Made by a program: the position numbers and the translations under genes. Source: Candidatus Thiodiazotropha sp. LNASS1 (GTDB taxonomy: Bacteria > Pseudomonadota > Gammaproteobacteria > Chromatiales > Chromatiaceae). From it: a DNA stretch of 64,000 bases. The stretch spans positions 1,178,001 through 1,242,000 of the forward strand of contig NZ_OZ156465.1 of NCBI RefSeq assembly GCF_964212655.1, in the 5' to 3' direction. The notes under the pieces are model-generated. The model saw only the letters and a list, made by a program, of their open reading frames with translations. It was not told the origin of the DNA and ran no database searches. This document shows positions 1 through 9,113 of the stretch, piece after piece (the stretch's first letter is position 1; the number at the start of each line of letters is the position of its first letter).

Positions 1-490
1 CCTTGACCGACTCTTCGATCCTGTCCGCATTGATCCCGACACCCAGTACCAAAACACGACGCTTCAACGTCTTATCCGAGGTGACCCTGACAAACAGGGT
101 CCTGGCAACGAGAATTCCCAGTATCGATATGATTAGACCGTGGGTGAGTAGCGAGCGCTCGGAGATGGGGAACAGCTGCAGGGTAAAGAACAATGAAGCC
201 ATTGCCAAACCACCGACCAGAAATCCAAGTATCAGCCTGAGCAAAAACCCCGATGAGGAGGCCATTGAACCCTTTTGGTAAAGACCCAATGCCGTGAGGG
301 ACGAAAACATGATCACAGCGAAGAAGGCCGGCAGGTTTTTCAGCATCTCATCGTCGACGGGAATTGGGCTGGTACTGTATTTGTGGCGCAGATATATCGC
401 ACCTAACATCGATAAAAAAAAGATAAGGGTCTCTATGACACCAAGCAGGACAACCGCCTTAGAAATGTAGATGCCAAAAAGCTTGATCAT
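1..490 (-). CDS. Partial polyisoprenyl-phosphate sugar transferase, N-terminal membrane domain
   Basis: The reverse strand is open from an ATG at 490 to the window edge, giving about 163 residues that begin MIKLFGIYISKAVVLLG. Four hydrophobic segments follow, then a basic stretch (TSDKTLKRRVLVLGVG) that starts a Rossmann-like CoA-binding domain. This layout matches the N-terminus of EpsB/WbaP-type initiating sugar transferases, especially the TIGR03013 type found in PEP-CTERM/XrtA exopolysaccharide clusters. Such enzymes load the first sugar phosphate onto undecaprenyl phosphate at the inner membrane. The catalytic bacterial sugar transferase domain would lie beyond the left edge and cannot be seen, so the exact subfamily is an inference. 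Confidence 0.7.
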   Translation of the reverse strand, partial: MIKLFGIYISKAVVLLGVIETLIFFLSMLGAIYLRHKYSTSPIPVDDEMLKNLPAFFAVIMFSSLTALGLYQKGSMASSSGFLLRLILGFLVGGLAMASLFFTLQLFPISERSLLTHGLIISILGILVARTLFVRVTSDKTLKRRVLVLGVGINADRIEESVK

Positions 491-746
491 GACTGCGCTA
501 TATCTGTCCTTCTACCGGGTATTTTGCTGAAATCTGCCAATCCAGATCCTTAACAATATAAATAGTTATCCAACCTACCCGTAACTAGCGTCCGGATTCT
601 AACAAATTTTAAATAAAATAACCGGATGGATTGTGTTTCTTGGATTCGACTGAACTATACGAAATCTGATGAACCCGTCTTCGATTGAGAGACGACTATA
701 TAATTGACGTTATAGCAATCACCTGTGCTTCGAAGGAGGAATCCAC

Positions 747-950
747 GTGCCATATGTCAATATCAAGATCACAAGGGAAGAGGTTACCAAGGAACAGAAA
801 CAACAACTTATCACCGGCGCGACCCGGCTATTGGCGGACATTCTGGGAAAAAACCCGGCCACCACCTTTGTCATCATCGAGGAGGTCGATACGGATAATT
901 GGGGCATAGCCGGTGAACAGGTCACTGAACGTCGCAAAAAAGGGCTCTAG
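747..950 (+). CDS. 4-oxalocrotonate tautomerase family protein
   Basis: This 67-residue protein begins MPYVNIKITREEVTKEQ. Removal of Met exposes Pro-1, the catalytic base of the 4-oxalocrotonate tautomerase family of small beta-alpha-beta enzymes that interconvert keto and enol acids. The start is a GTG with a good AGGAGGA ribosome site at 734-740, so the overlapping longer frames are shadows. The length and the late TTFVIIEEV strand fit the family. The substrate cannot be told. The stop codon lies inside a 9-bp direct repeat that flanks a small inserted element, so the reading frame just survived the insertion. Confidence 0.85.
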   Translation: MPYVNIKITREEVTKEQKQQLITGATRLLADILGKNPATTFVIIEEVDTDNWGIAGEQVTERRKKGL

Positions 951-1106
951 TGCGAATAGCACTTAACTTATGACGAATTTCAGAATTTTCGTCATTCCGG
1001 CGCAGGCCGGAATCCAGGAATACCATCTCCATTAAGCATTCTGGATCCCGGCCTGCGCCGGGATGACGGTGGTTCTTGGCTTAAGTAAGCGCCATTCGGC
1101 TCTAGT
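943..1106. mobile_element. MITE-like inverted-repeat element with 9-bp flanking duplication
   Basis: A 146-bp element (952-1097) is flanked by identical copies of GGCTCTAGT at 943-951 and 1098-1106, which looks like a target-site duplication. Its outer ends are imperfect inverted repeats: GAATAGCACTTA at 954-965 against the complement of the right end, 10 of 12 matching. Inside is a second inverted repeat, 990-1017 versus 1041-1068, matching at 26 of 28 positions. No reading frame is present, so it would be non-autonomous. The left duplication contains the tautomerase stop codon. Confidence 0.6.
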
Positions 1107-1126
1107 ACCTGTCTTAAGGCAGATTA

Positions 1127-1152
1127 ACAAAACCCGCTCTGAAGAGCGGGTT
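1127..1152 (-). terminator. Rho-independent terminator of adk
   Basis: A perfect 9-bp stem (1131-1139 with 1144-1152) closes a TGAA loop. On the minus strand it is followed by TTTTGTT, and it lies 37 bases after the adk stop codon. It is placed to end adk transcription. Confidence 0.75.
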
Positions 1153-1188
1153 AATTGTATTTCACAGAAAACCTGGCGATTGATCGGA

Positions 1189-1830
1189 TCAGCCGCTTAG
1201 TCTCTCCTGGATTGCATTGACAACCACTTCACTTGAGGTGGCGCTGACGGTCAGCAACATATTTTCGTTTTTGTAGAAATCGACAAGTGGTGCGGTCTTC
1301 TCTTTGTAAACGTCGAGTCGATTGGAGATCGCCTCCTCCGTCTCGTCATCGCGCTGCACCACACTACCGCCACATTTGTCACATACACCCTCAACCTTGG
1401 TGGGCATGCTCTTGACGTTATAGATGGCTCCGCAGTCGACGCAGGTACGGCGGGTGGTTAGACGATCGAGGATCACCTCACGGGAGACATCGATCTCCAC
1501 CGCACAATCGAGATCGACAGCGATTTTCTTCAGCAACTCCTTGAGTGCCTCAGCCTGGGGGATAGTGCGGGGAAACCCGTCGAGGAGAAAACCCTTTTCA
1601 CAATCCGGCTCCTGAAGACGTTGCTCCATGATCCCCATGATCAGATCATCAGGCACCAGATCGCCAGCCTTCATATAGGCCTCTGCCTGCTTGCCCAACT
1701 CGCTGCCTGCCTGAACGGCTCCTCGCAGAATATCGCCGGTGGAGATTTGTACCGAGCCATCCAGCTGAGTCAGCTGTTTGGCCACAGTCCCTTTACCTGC
1801 ACCGGGTGCACCCAACAGAATAAGTTTCAT
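1189..1830 (-). CDS. adk: Adenylate kinase
   Basis: This 213-residue cytoplasmic enzyme catalyses ATP + AMP to 2 ADP. The P-loop GAPGAGKGT is at residues 7-15, the AMP-binding segment STGDILR at 30-36, and GFPRT at 85-89. It is the long-lid form: the lid carries four cysteines (C130, C133, C150, C153) spaced to bind a zinc ion, where the Escherichia coli enzyme has none of them. The gene stands alone, ends in its own terminator, and lies divergent to the transglycosylase gene. The start follows a plausible GGAGCGATCA leader. Identification is secure. Confidence 0.97.
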   Translation of the reverse strand: MKLILLGAPGAGKGTVAKQLTQLDGSVQISTGDILRGAVQAGSELGKQAEAYMKAGDLVPDDLIMGIMEQRLQEPDCEKGFLLDGFPRTIPQAEALKELLKKIAVDLDCAVEIDVSREVILDRLTTRRTCVDCGAIYNVKSMPTKVEGVCDKCGGSVVQRDDETEEAISNRLDVYKEKTAPLVDFYKNENMLLTVSATSSEVVVNAIQERLSG

Positions 1831-2010
1831 TGATCGCTCCTGTTTTATTCCTTTAGAGTTATTGAGATGCCAAGTGCGGGACCAACCTTGGGTTGAATCA
1901 ATCGCCCCGGCTTAGTGTCAAAACCGGCGCTATTATACTTATTTCGGGCTTCAGGTCGCTGCCCGATGATTTATTAACCCATAGATTAATTTGTTGGAAC
2001 AGACCCATAT

Positions 2011-2679
2011 ATGCATAACCTGAGTGGAATCCGCTCCGAACCGGTCTCACACCAATCCAAGTCTTCGGGTCTCGCCCTGGTGCGGGCCGCGATACTGCCC
2101 TGCCTGATGGCTGTTTATGGCTGCTCCAGCTCGCCGCCCCGCAATATGGCCGATGCCTGCGATATCTTCGAGGAAAAAGACGATTGGTATGAGGCATCCG
2201 AGGAGGCCTTCGAAAAGTGGGGTGTGCCGATCCATGTACAATTGGCCATTATTCACCAGGAGTCCCGCTTCGAGCACGATGCAAAACCCCCTAGAGAGAA
2301 GCTGTTCTGGTTCATTCCGTGGTTTCGCAAATCGTCTGCCTATGGCTATGCCCAAGTTCAGGATACGACCTGGGAGTGGTACCAGCGGGAAACGGGAAAC
2401 AGTTGGGCAGATCGGGACGATTATGAGGATGCAGTCGACTTTATCGGCTGGTATGGGAGTGTCTCACATCGTAAACTGGGTATCTCAAAGTGGGACACCT
2501 ACCGGCAATATCTCGCCTACCACGAGGGCCATGGCGGCTACAAACGGGCCAGTTACAATAAAAAACCCTGGTTGCTGAAGGTGGCCCGCAAAGTGGAAAG
2601 TAACGCCAAACGGTACCGCTCCCAAATCGCCACATGCAGAGAGAGATTGGAGCGGGGATGGAGCCTGTGGCCATTCTGA
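2011..2679 (+). CDS. Lipoprotein lytic transglycosylase, SLT domain
   Basis: This 222-residue protein has a hydrophobic segment ending in a lipobox-like VYGC (Cys38), so it is probably an outer-membrane lipoprotein. Residues 70-200 form a single SLT/lysozyme-like domain. The catalytic glutamate is E84 in IIHQESRFEHDA, followed by SAYGYAQVQDTTW and YHEGHGGY motifs. Such enzymes cleave the glycan strand of peptidoglycan and leave anhydromuramic ends. The domain lacks the repeats of Slt70 and is closest to stand-alone small transglycosylases. It is divergent from adk and followed by a long gap, so it is probably monocistronic. The N-terminal 18 residues before the signal are unusually long and the start may be later. 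Confidence 0.85.
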   Translation: MHNLSGIRSEPVSHQSKSSGLALVRAAILPCLMAVYGCSSSPPRNMADACDIFEEKDDWYEASEEAFEKWGVPIHVQLAIIHQESRFEHDAKPPREKLFWFIPWFRKSSAYGYAQVQDTTWEWYQRETGNSWADRDDYEDAVDFIGWYGSVSHRKLGISKWDTYRQYLAYHEGHGGYKRASYNKKPWLLKVARKVESNAKRYRSQIATCRERLERGWSLWPF

Positions 2680-3104
2680 TACAGATCCTAGACTTGTAAC
2701 AAAGGCAATCTCCAGTTACCTGCCTAATCAACCATGATCAAAAAAAACCAATAAGCTTTTATCAGGTTAAGCCGCTATATAAACTACTGGCACACATCAG
2801 ATACCTGAAATAAGGCAATCGGTTTTTTTACTCGTAGCAACCCATGTTTCCAGACGGGGTGGAAACATTCCCGGATAAGCCAACATGGTTGAAATTCAAG
2901 CCTTTAGATATAGAGTTGACTAAGTAGCAGCAATAGACAATTAGTTGGATTTAAATAGTGAATATTGATGTTTTAAATGGTGGATGACGTTTAAAAAAAC
3001 TAATACTTTCTATTGAAGCCATTCCATGGACCAATACTAAAGCCAACACTACACTATTTAAGGTTTCTTTTGGCTTACCTTTCTACGACATTCGAGTAAA
3101 GGCT
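2680..3104. other. Intergenic region upstream of the rnf operon
   Basis: There is no convincing gene in these 425 bases, which are AT-rich compared with their neighbours. A perfect 8-bp stem (2844-2851 with 2861-2868, 9-base loop) is the only clear structure. The region presumably carries the promoter of the rnfB-ppsR cluster, but I see no unambiguous -35/-10 pair. Confidence 0.4.
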
Positions 3105-3983
3105 ATGGATACTGACATCGCGCTCAACGTTACAACCGCAATCCTCTTCATGGGGGTGCTTGGTCTGTTGCTCTCTTCCATGCTGGCCTTTGCCAATAAA
3201 AAACTCTGGGTCTTTGAAGACCCACGGATTGACGAAATCGAGAGTATGTTGCCCGCCACGAATTGCGGTGCCTGCGGCAATGCCGGGTGCCGTCCATTTG
3301 CGGAGGCCCTGATTTCAGGTGAAGTCGCTCCCGCTCAATGCACAGTCAGCAGTGCCGAAGCGATCGATGAGATAGCGGATTACCTGGGCGTTGACAGTGG
3401 TGATGTGGTTAAGCGGGTGGCACGCCTCGCCTGTGCAGGCGGGTCGCACGTGGCGCGCATGCGCGCCCACTACGATGGACTTGAGAGTTGTCGCGCGGCA
3501 TCTGTCGTTTCCGGTGGGCCCAAGAGCTGTACCTGGGGCTGCATCGGCCTGGCGGATTGTGCCGATGTGTGTGACTTAGACGCCATCATCATGGATAGCC
3601 ACGGTCTGCCGGTGGTAGACGCGGATAAGTGCACGGCCTGCGAGGATTGCGTGGAGATCTGCCCTAAGGGTCTTTTCTCCATTCAACCTGTGGATCGCAG
3701 ACTCTGGGTGGCCTGTAAAAATCTGGAGCATGGCGATACCGCGGAGAACGAATGCGAGGTTGCCTGCACGGCCTGTGAACGTTGTGTGAAGGATTCCCCG
3801 GAAGGACTGATTACGATTCAAAACAACCTGGCAGTGGTCGATTACGGTAACAACGGTCTCGCCTCACCCGTGGCCACAGAAAGGTGTCCAACGGGGGCTA
3901 TTGTATGGCTCGACGATGACAAAGGACCCGTCAAAGGTATCCATGCCAAGCGTATCGTGAGAAGTGAAGCCCTTCCCCTTTGA
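3105..3983 (+). CDS. rnfB: Rnf electron transport complex subunit B (ferredoxin subunit)
   Basis: This 292-residue protein is anchored by one N-terminal helix (about residues 9-30). Next comes the RnfB Fe-S domain with C54, C57, C62 and C79, then three ferredoxin-like cysteine groups: C141/145/151/155, C175/178/181/185 and C216/220/223/226, with a final C260-P. RnfB passes electrons between soluble ferredoxin and the membrane Rnf complex. It is about 100 residues longer than E. coli RsxB (192 aa) and resembles the long ferredoxin-rich RnfB of anaerobes. It is first in the cluster and separated from rnfC by the giant oxidoreductase gene, which suggests a direct ferredoxin link between the two. 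Confidence 0.92.
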   Translation: MDTDIALNVTTAILFMGVLGLLLSSMLAFANKKLWVFEDPRIDEIESMLPATNCGACGNAGCRPFAEALISGEVAPAQCTVSSAEAIDEIADYLGVDSGDVVKRVARLACAGGSHVARMRAHYDGLESCRAASVVSGGPKSCTWGCIGLADCADVCDLDAIIMDSHGLPVVDADKCTACEDCVEICPKGLFSIQPVDRRLWVACKNLEHGDTAENECEVACTACERCVKDSPEGLITIQNNLAVVDYGNNGLASPVATERCPTGAIVWLDDDKGPVKGIHAKRIVRSEALPL

Positions 3984-4068
3984 GCGAAGGCTGTTGTATC
4001 GATTTCGGCACAGAGTACTCACACCAAGTGCTAAAAGCTGAGATTAATAATCCTTAACTAGACAAGAG

Positions 4069-7000
4069 ATGTGTTCAATGTTTGGTAAAAAAGACGAGAA
4101 GACCTTCAAGTATCCCGGCATCCGCATGGCGATGGACGGCAATGGCGCGGTGATCATGTGTGAGCGGGAGGCTTCGGACGCGGCGGGTGCATACCCGATC
4201 ACACCCTCCACCCAGATGGGTGAGTATTGGGCAGAAGAGACGGCCAAAGGTCATGTCAATATCTCCGACCGCTCATTGATCTTCATTGAACCTGAGTCTG
4301 AACACGCTGCGGCGGCGGTAACCGCGGGTATGTCGATGACCGGCCTGCGCGCAACCAATTTCTCGTCTGCCCAGGGCATTGCATTCATGCACGAATCCCT
4401 CTATGCCGCGGTGGGAAAGCGTCTGCCTTATGTGTTGAACATCGGTTGTCGCGCCATCACCAAGGCCTCGTTGAATGTGCACTGTGGCCATGACGATTTT
4501 CACTGTATCGACGATACCGGTTTTTTTCAGGTATTCGCCAACAATGCCCAGGGTGCGGCTGATCTCAACCTGATCGGACGCAAGATTGCCGAACTCTCAC
4601 TGACCCCGGCGGCGGTAGCCCAGGATGGCTTTCTCACCACCCACCTGATTGAACCCCTGATGGTGCCTGAGCGGGAGCTGATCAATGAATTCCTGGGACG
4701 CCCGGATGACGAAATAGAGTGCCCTACGCCGGCGCAAAAGCTGCTTTACGGTGAAACCCGACGCCGGGTTCCCATGATTTGGGATGTGGACAATCCGATG
4801 CTCTCCGGTTCGGTGCAGAATCAGGATGCCTATATGCAGACCACTGCAGCTCAGCGTCCCTACTTTTTCCAACATATTCCGCAGATAACCGACCAGGTGA
4901 TGGAGGAGTATTACCAGCTCACCGGTCGTCGCTACCAACGCATCGGCTGTTACAATACCGACAAGGCCGACTATGTCATCGTCGGCATGGGATCGATGAT
5001 CGTGCAGGCCCATGGGGTTGCCGACTATCTGCAGAAGACCCGCAAGCTTAAGGTGGGTGTCGTCGACATCACCATGTTCCGCCCGTTCCCCGGTGACCTG
5101 CTGGGTTCTTTGCTGAAGGGCAAAAAGGGTGTCTGTGTGCTCGAACGCACCGACCAGCCGCTGGCGGAAGACCTGCCGTTGATGCGTGAAGTACGTTCGG
5201 TGATTTCCAAATGTATCGAAAACGGGCAGGCCGCTGCGGGCAAGCAGCAACTGCCCTACCCCGGCTACGACAGCTATTCCAGTTTCAGCGATGCGCCACA
5301 CCTCTACTCCGGCGCCTATGGTCTCGGGTCGAGAGACCTGCAGCCCGAGGCCCTGATCGGCGCGGTTGAAAACATGCTGCCGGATGGCGGGCATCGCAAG
5401 TTCTTCTATCTGGGCATCGACTTCGTCCGCGATGCGGACAATCCCAAACAGGAGATCCATATCGAGCGATTGCTCGAGGCCTATCCGGACATCGGTAAAA
5501 TGGCCCTTCGCGGTTCCGAGAATCCCAATCTGATGCCAGAGGGATCGATTACTGTGCGCATGCACTCAGTCGGTGGCTGGGGCGCAATCACCACCGGTAA
5601 GAATCTGGTCATGACCCTGTATGATCTGCTGGGTTACGAGATCAAGGCCAATCCGAAATATGGCTCCGAGAAAAAAGGGCAACCGACCACCTACTACCTG
5701 TCTGCGGCACCGACACCGATTCCTCTTAACTGCGAATACCACTATGTGGATGTGGTGTTGAGTCCCGATCCGAATGTCTTCGGCCACTCCAACCCCCTCG
5801 CCGGGTTGAAAAAGGGCGGCACCTTGATCATCCAGTCCAATCTGGGAAGCGCCGACGAAGTCTGGCAATCTTTCCCCCGCTGGATGCAACAGGAGATCGT
5901 CGACAACGAGATCCATGTCTTCTATGTGGATGGATTCAAAATCGCCCGTGAAGAGGCAACCGATGCCGATCTGCAGCTGCGTATGCAGGGTAATGCCTTC
6001 CAGGGCGCCTTCTTCGCAGGCTCGCCATTGATGGAGATGGCCGGTCTGGATGAAAAGAAGCTGTTCGCAGCCATCGAAGACCAACTGCAGCATAAATTCG
6101 GCAGCAAAGGCCGTCGGGTGGTGGAAGATAACCTGCGTGTGGTACGGCGCGGTTTCGATGAGATTCACGAAATCACCAACAAGGTCGTCGGCTCCGCCGC
6201 ACAGATGCCGGTCAAGAAAGAGCTCGGTATGCCGGTCATGCTCAAGCAGCTTCCCCAGGCGGACGGCGGCATCTCCGATGTACATCGTTTCTGGGAACAG
6301 ACCGGCAGCTTCTATGCAACCGGCAAAGGCAACGAGAACCTGGCGGATCCCTATCAGGCACTGTCACTGATCCCCGCCGCCACCGGTGTCTTCCGTGACA
6401 TGACCCAGATCCGTTTCGACTATCCCAAATGGGTTGCAGAAAACTGCACCGCCTGCGGCGATTGCTATGTGGTCTGTCCGGATAGCGCAATTCCGGGCCT
6501 GGTCAACACCCTGGGCGATATCTTCAATACCGCCATCAACCGCATCGAAACGACAGGCCGCCCGACCCAATACCTCAGACGTGAAAGCCGCAACGTGGAG
6601 AAACGACTTCGTGAACTCCTGAACGAAGGCGGTGATGCCGTGAATGTCAGACAGTGCCTTGATCAGGCTGTTCTCGAGTCCATCGCGGCGGCCGAGATCG
6701 AAGAGGAATCCCGGCCCAGCCTGGAAGAGGAGTTCGCACTGTTCCTGCAGGCACTGGGTGAGTTCGACTTCTCCGTTACCAAACCTTATTGGAACACCAT
6801 GGAGAAGAAGAACAAAAACAGCGGTGGACTCTTCTCAATTACGGTCAATCCCTACACCTGTAAAGGGTGTATGGAGTGTGTCGAAATCTGTGAGGACGAT
6901 GCCCTGGTCGCCACCCATCAGGATGAAGCGGCCATCCAGCGCATGCGCGACGACTGGAATATCTGGCTCGATCTGCCGACCAGCCATCCGTCGTTCAACC

Positions 7001-9021
7001 GTATCGACGACCTGGACGAAAAGATTGGCGCCCTGCACACCCTGCTGATGGACAAGACCAACTACAACTCCATGTCATGCGGTGACGGTGCATGCCTTGG
7101 TTGTGGCGAAAAGACCATCATCCATCTATTCACCAGTACCGTGACCGCCTTGATGCAACCCCGGGTAAAACAGCACCTGGAGAAGATCGACAGATTGATC
7201 GCGGAATTGGAACAGCATGTGCGCCTGAAACTCGCAGCGGGTGTCGATCTAAGCGATTCGAGTGCCATTGCCGAAGCCGTATCCAGCAACCAGGAGGGCG
7301 ACCTCACCCTTTCCAACCTGAGCGACAATCTCGACAGCGGCCATGAGAAGACTGTGATCGACCGCGAATGGCTGCAGTGGGCGACACAGTTGTTGGATCA
7401 GTTGCGCGAGTTGAAGTGGCATTACATTGAAGGTGTCACCAAAAACGGCCGCGCCGAAATGGGCATAGTCAATGCGACTGGATGTACCTCCGTATGGGGA
7501 TCGACCTACCCCTATAATCCTTACCCATTCCCCTGGGCCAGCCACCTTTTCCAAGATAGTCCGTCGGTTGCGCTGGGATTGTTCGAGGGGCATATGCGCA
7601 AGATGGCAAACGGATTCGCTGCGATCCGCAAGGCTGAACTGGAATTGGCAGGTAAATACAACCCGTCCGAACATGGGGAGTATTTCAAACAGTTCAATTG
7701 GAATGATTTCAGTGATGAGGAGTGGCTGCTCTGCCCACCGGTAGTCTCAGTGGGCGGTGATGGTGCGATGTACGATATCGGTTTCCAGAATCTCTCGAGG
7801 GCTCTCGCCTCCGGTATGCCGATAAAGGTTCTTGTACTGGATACCCAGGTCTACTCCAATACCGGCGGTCAGGCCTGTACCTCCGGCTACATCGGCCAGG
7901 TTGCCGACATGAGCCCATACGGCAAGGCATGGAAAGGTAAGGAGGAGATCCGCAAAGAGGTATCATTGATCGGTATAGCCCACCGTACCACGTATGTGTT
8001 ACAGGGCACGATCAACAATACGACACACTTGATCGAAGGCTATATCGACGGTCTCAACAGCCGCCGGCCGGCACTGTTCAATATCTACGCTGTATGTCCG
8101 CCCGAGCATGGAATCGGTGACGATGTCGCTGCCCAGCAATCGAAAATGGCCGTCGAGGGACGTGCCTATCCGTTGATTAAATACGATCCGGATGCGGGTA
8201 TAACCATAGAAGAGTGCATCGATCTGGAAGGCAATCCGGCAATGGATGACGACTGGCCGATGTACAGCATCGATTATCAGGATGAGAAGGGCGAGGCATG
8301 CAAGCTGGAGGTCCCGATGACCTTTGCCGACTTTGCCGTTACCGAGGGACGCTTCCGCAAGCAGTTCCGCATGGCGCCTCCGGAAACCTGGAATGACAAT
8401 ATGGTGCCGATGCATGAATTTATCGATCTTGACGATGATGACCGCGACGGTAAGTTCCCCTATATCTGGGGCGTCGACGCCAAGAATCGCCTGATGAGAA
8501 TCATCTGTGCGGAAGAGATTGCCCGCTCCTGTGATGAGCGCCGCCAGTTTTGGCGTCAGCTTAAGGGTATCGCCGGTGAACTCGATAAAGTCGATGTGAA
8601 TGCCCTGGTGGATCAGGCCAAAATCGATATGGCGAACCGCCTCAGTTCCACCCTGCTCTCAATGGCGGCCACCGGCAACGCCGAGGCATTGGCAGGCACT
8701 ATATCAGCCAACGGCACTCCAGGTAACGGCGCAGCAGCCGCGGCTTCCGGCTCAGGTGAAATCCTGGGTGATTACGAACCGGTATGGATCGAAACGCCGG
8801 AATGCACGGCCTGTGACGAGTGTGTCGAGATAAGCCCAGGTATTTTCGCCTATAACGACGACAAAAAGGCTGTCATAGTCGATCCAAAGGCGGGTCACTT
8901 CAAGGACATAGTCAAGGCGGCTGAAAAGTGTACTGCCGGATGCATCCATCCCGGCACACCCTGGAATCCATCGGAAAAAGACTTGGACAAGCTGGTCAAG
9001 CGCGCAGCAAAATACCAATAA
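4069..9021 (+). CDS. Giant pyruvate/2-oxoacid:ferredoxin oxidoreductase with fused ferredoxin
   Basis: This 1650-residue protein has the single-chain PFOR (NifJ) domain order. The alpha-like domain begins at about residue 16 (AYPITPSTQMGE). The gamma-like domain lies mid-chain. Cluster motifs CTACGDCYVVC (about 793) and CKGCMECVEIC (about 931) follow, then the TPP domain with GDGACLGCGEKT (about 1004), SVGGDGAMYDIGF and VYSNTGGQ (about 1225-1265). Family members are usually near 1170-1200 residues. The extra length comes from about 120 residues between the two ferredoxin motifs, a long helical insert in the TPP domain, and a C-terminal ferredoxin-like domain (about 1579-1650, CTACDEC plus CTAGC). 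It interconverts a 2-oxoacid + CoA with acyl-CoA + CO2 + reduced ferredoxin; pyruvate is the likely substrate because PEP synthase is downstream. A second in-frame ATG lies three codons in (4078). Confidence 0.88.
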   Translation: MCSMFGKKDEKTFKYPGIRMAMDGNGAVIMCEREASDAAGAYPITPSTQMGEYWAEETAKGHVNISDRSLIFIEPESEHAAAAVTAGMSMTGLRATNFSSAQGIAFMHESLYAAVGKRLPYVLNIGCRAITKASLNVHCGHDDFHCIDDTGFFQVFANNAQGAADLNLIGRKIAELSLTPAAVAQDGFLTTHLIEPLMVPERELINEFLGRPDDEIECPTPAQKLLYGETRRRVPMIWDVDNPMLSGSVQNQDAYMQTTAAQRPYFFQHIPQITDQVMEEYYQLTGRRYQRIGCYNTDKADYVIVGMGSMIVQAHGVADYLQKTRKLKVGVVDITMFRPFPGDLLGSLLKGKKGVCVLERTDQPLAEDLPLMREVRSVISKCIENGQAAAGKQQLPYPGYDSYSSFSDAPHLYSGAYGLGSRDLQPEALIGAVENMLPDGGHRKFFYLGIDFVRDADNPKQEIHIERLLEAYPDIGKMALRGSENPNLMPEGSITVRMHSVGGWGAITTGKNLVMTLYDLLGYEIKANPKYGSEKKGQPTTYYLSAAPTPIPLNCEYHYVDVVLSPDPNVFGHSNPLAGLKKGGTLIIQSNLGSADEVWQSFPRWMQQEIVDNEIHVFYVDGFKIAREEATDADLQLRMQGNAFQGAFFAGSPLMEMAGLDEKKLFAAIEDQLQHKFGSKGRRVVEDNLRVVRRGFDEIHEITNKVVGSAAQMPVKKELGMPVMLKQLPQADGGISDVHRFWEQTGSFYATGKGNENLADPYQALSLIPAATGVFRDMTQIRFDYPKWVAENCTACGDCYVVCPDSAIPGLVNTLGDIFNTAINRIETTGRPTQYLRRESRNVEKRLRELLNEGGDAVNVRQCLDQAVLESIAAAEIEEESRPSLEEEFALFLQALGEFDFSVTKPYWNTMEKKNKNSGGLFSITVNPYTCKGCMECVEICEDDALVATHQDEAAIQRMRDDWNIWLDLPTSHPSFNRIDDLDEKIGALHTLLMDKTNYNSMSCGDGACLGCGEKTIIHLFTSTVTALMQPRVKQHLEKIDRLIAELEQHVRLKLAAGVDLSDSSAIAEAVSSNQEGDLTLSNLSDNLDSGHEKTVIDREWLQWATQLLDQLRELKWHYIEGVTKNGRAEMGIVNATGCTSVWGSTYPYNPYPFPWASHLFQDSPSVALGLFEGHMRKMANGFAAIRKAELELAGKYNPSEHGEYFKQFNWNDFSDEEWLLCPPVVSVGGDGAMYDIGFQNLSRALASGMPIKVLVLDTQVYSNTGGQACTSGYIGQVADMSPYGKAWKGKEEIRKEVSLIGIAHRTTYVLQGTINNTTHLIEGYIDGLNSRRPALFNIYAVCPPEHGIGDDVAAQQSKMAVEGRAYPLIKYDPDAGITIEECIDLEGNPAMDDDWPMYSIDYQDEKGEACKLEVPMTFADFAVTEGRFRKQFRMAPPETWNDNMVPMHEFIDLDDDDRDGKFPYIWGVDAKNRLMRIICAEEIARSCDERRQFWRQLKGIAGELDKVDVNALVDQAKIDMANRLSSTLLSMAATGNAEALAGTISANGTPGNGAAAAASGSGEILGDYEPVWIETPECTACDECVEISPGIFAYNDDKKAVIVDPKAGHFKDIVKAAEKCTAGCIHPGTPWNPSEKDLDKLVKRAAKYQ

Positions 9022-9071
9022 GCACGCTGACATTTGCGAAAATGGTAAACAGAAAACGCTTCTTTAAAAAT

Positions 9072-9093
9072 AGGCGGATCATTAGATCCGCCT
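9072..9093 (+). other. Intercistronic hairpin before rnfC
   Basis: A perfect 9-bp stem (AGGCGGATC) with an ATTA loop sits between the oxidoreductase and rnfC. There is no T-run after it, so it looks like an mRNA-stabilising or processing hairpin rather than a full terminator. It could set the ratio of the two parts of the operon. Confidence 0.5.
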
Positions 9094-9113
9094 GCTGACC
9101 GAGTCTGAATGAT

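Noticed and set aside
4597-6285. Long reverse-strand frames (322 and 239 residues) inside the oxidoreductase gene
   Set aside because: They are complementary shadows of a well-supported coding gene, show no family sequence, and are rich in His and Gln as expected of antisense frames.
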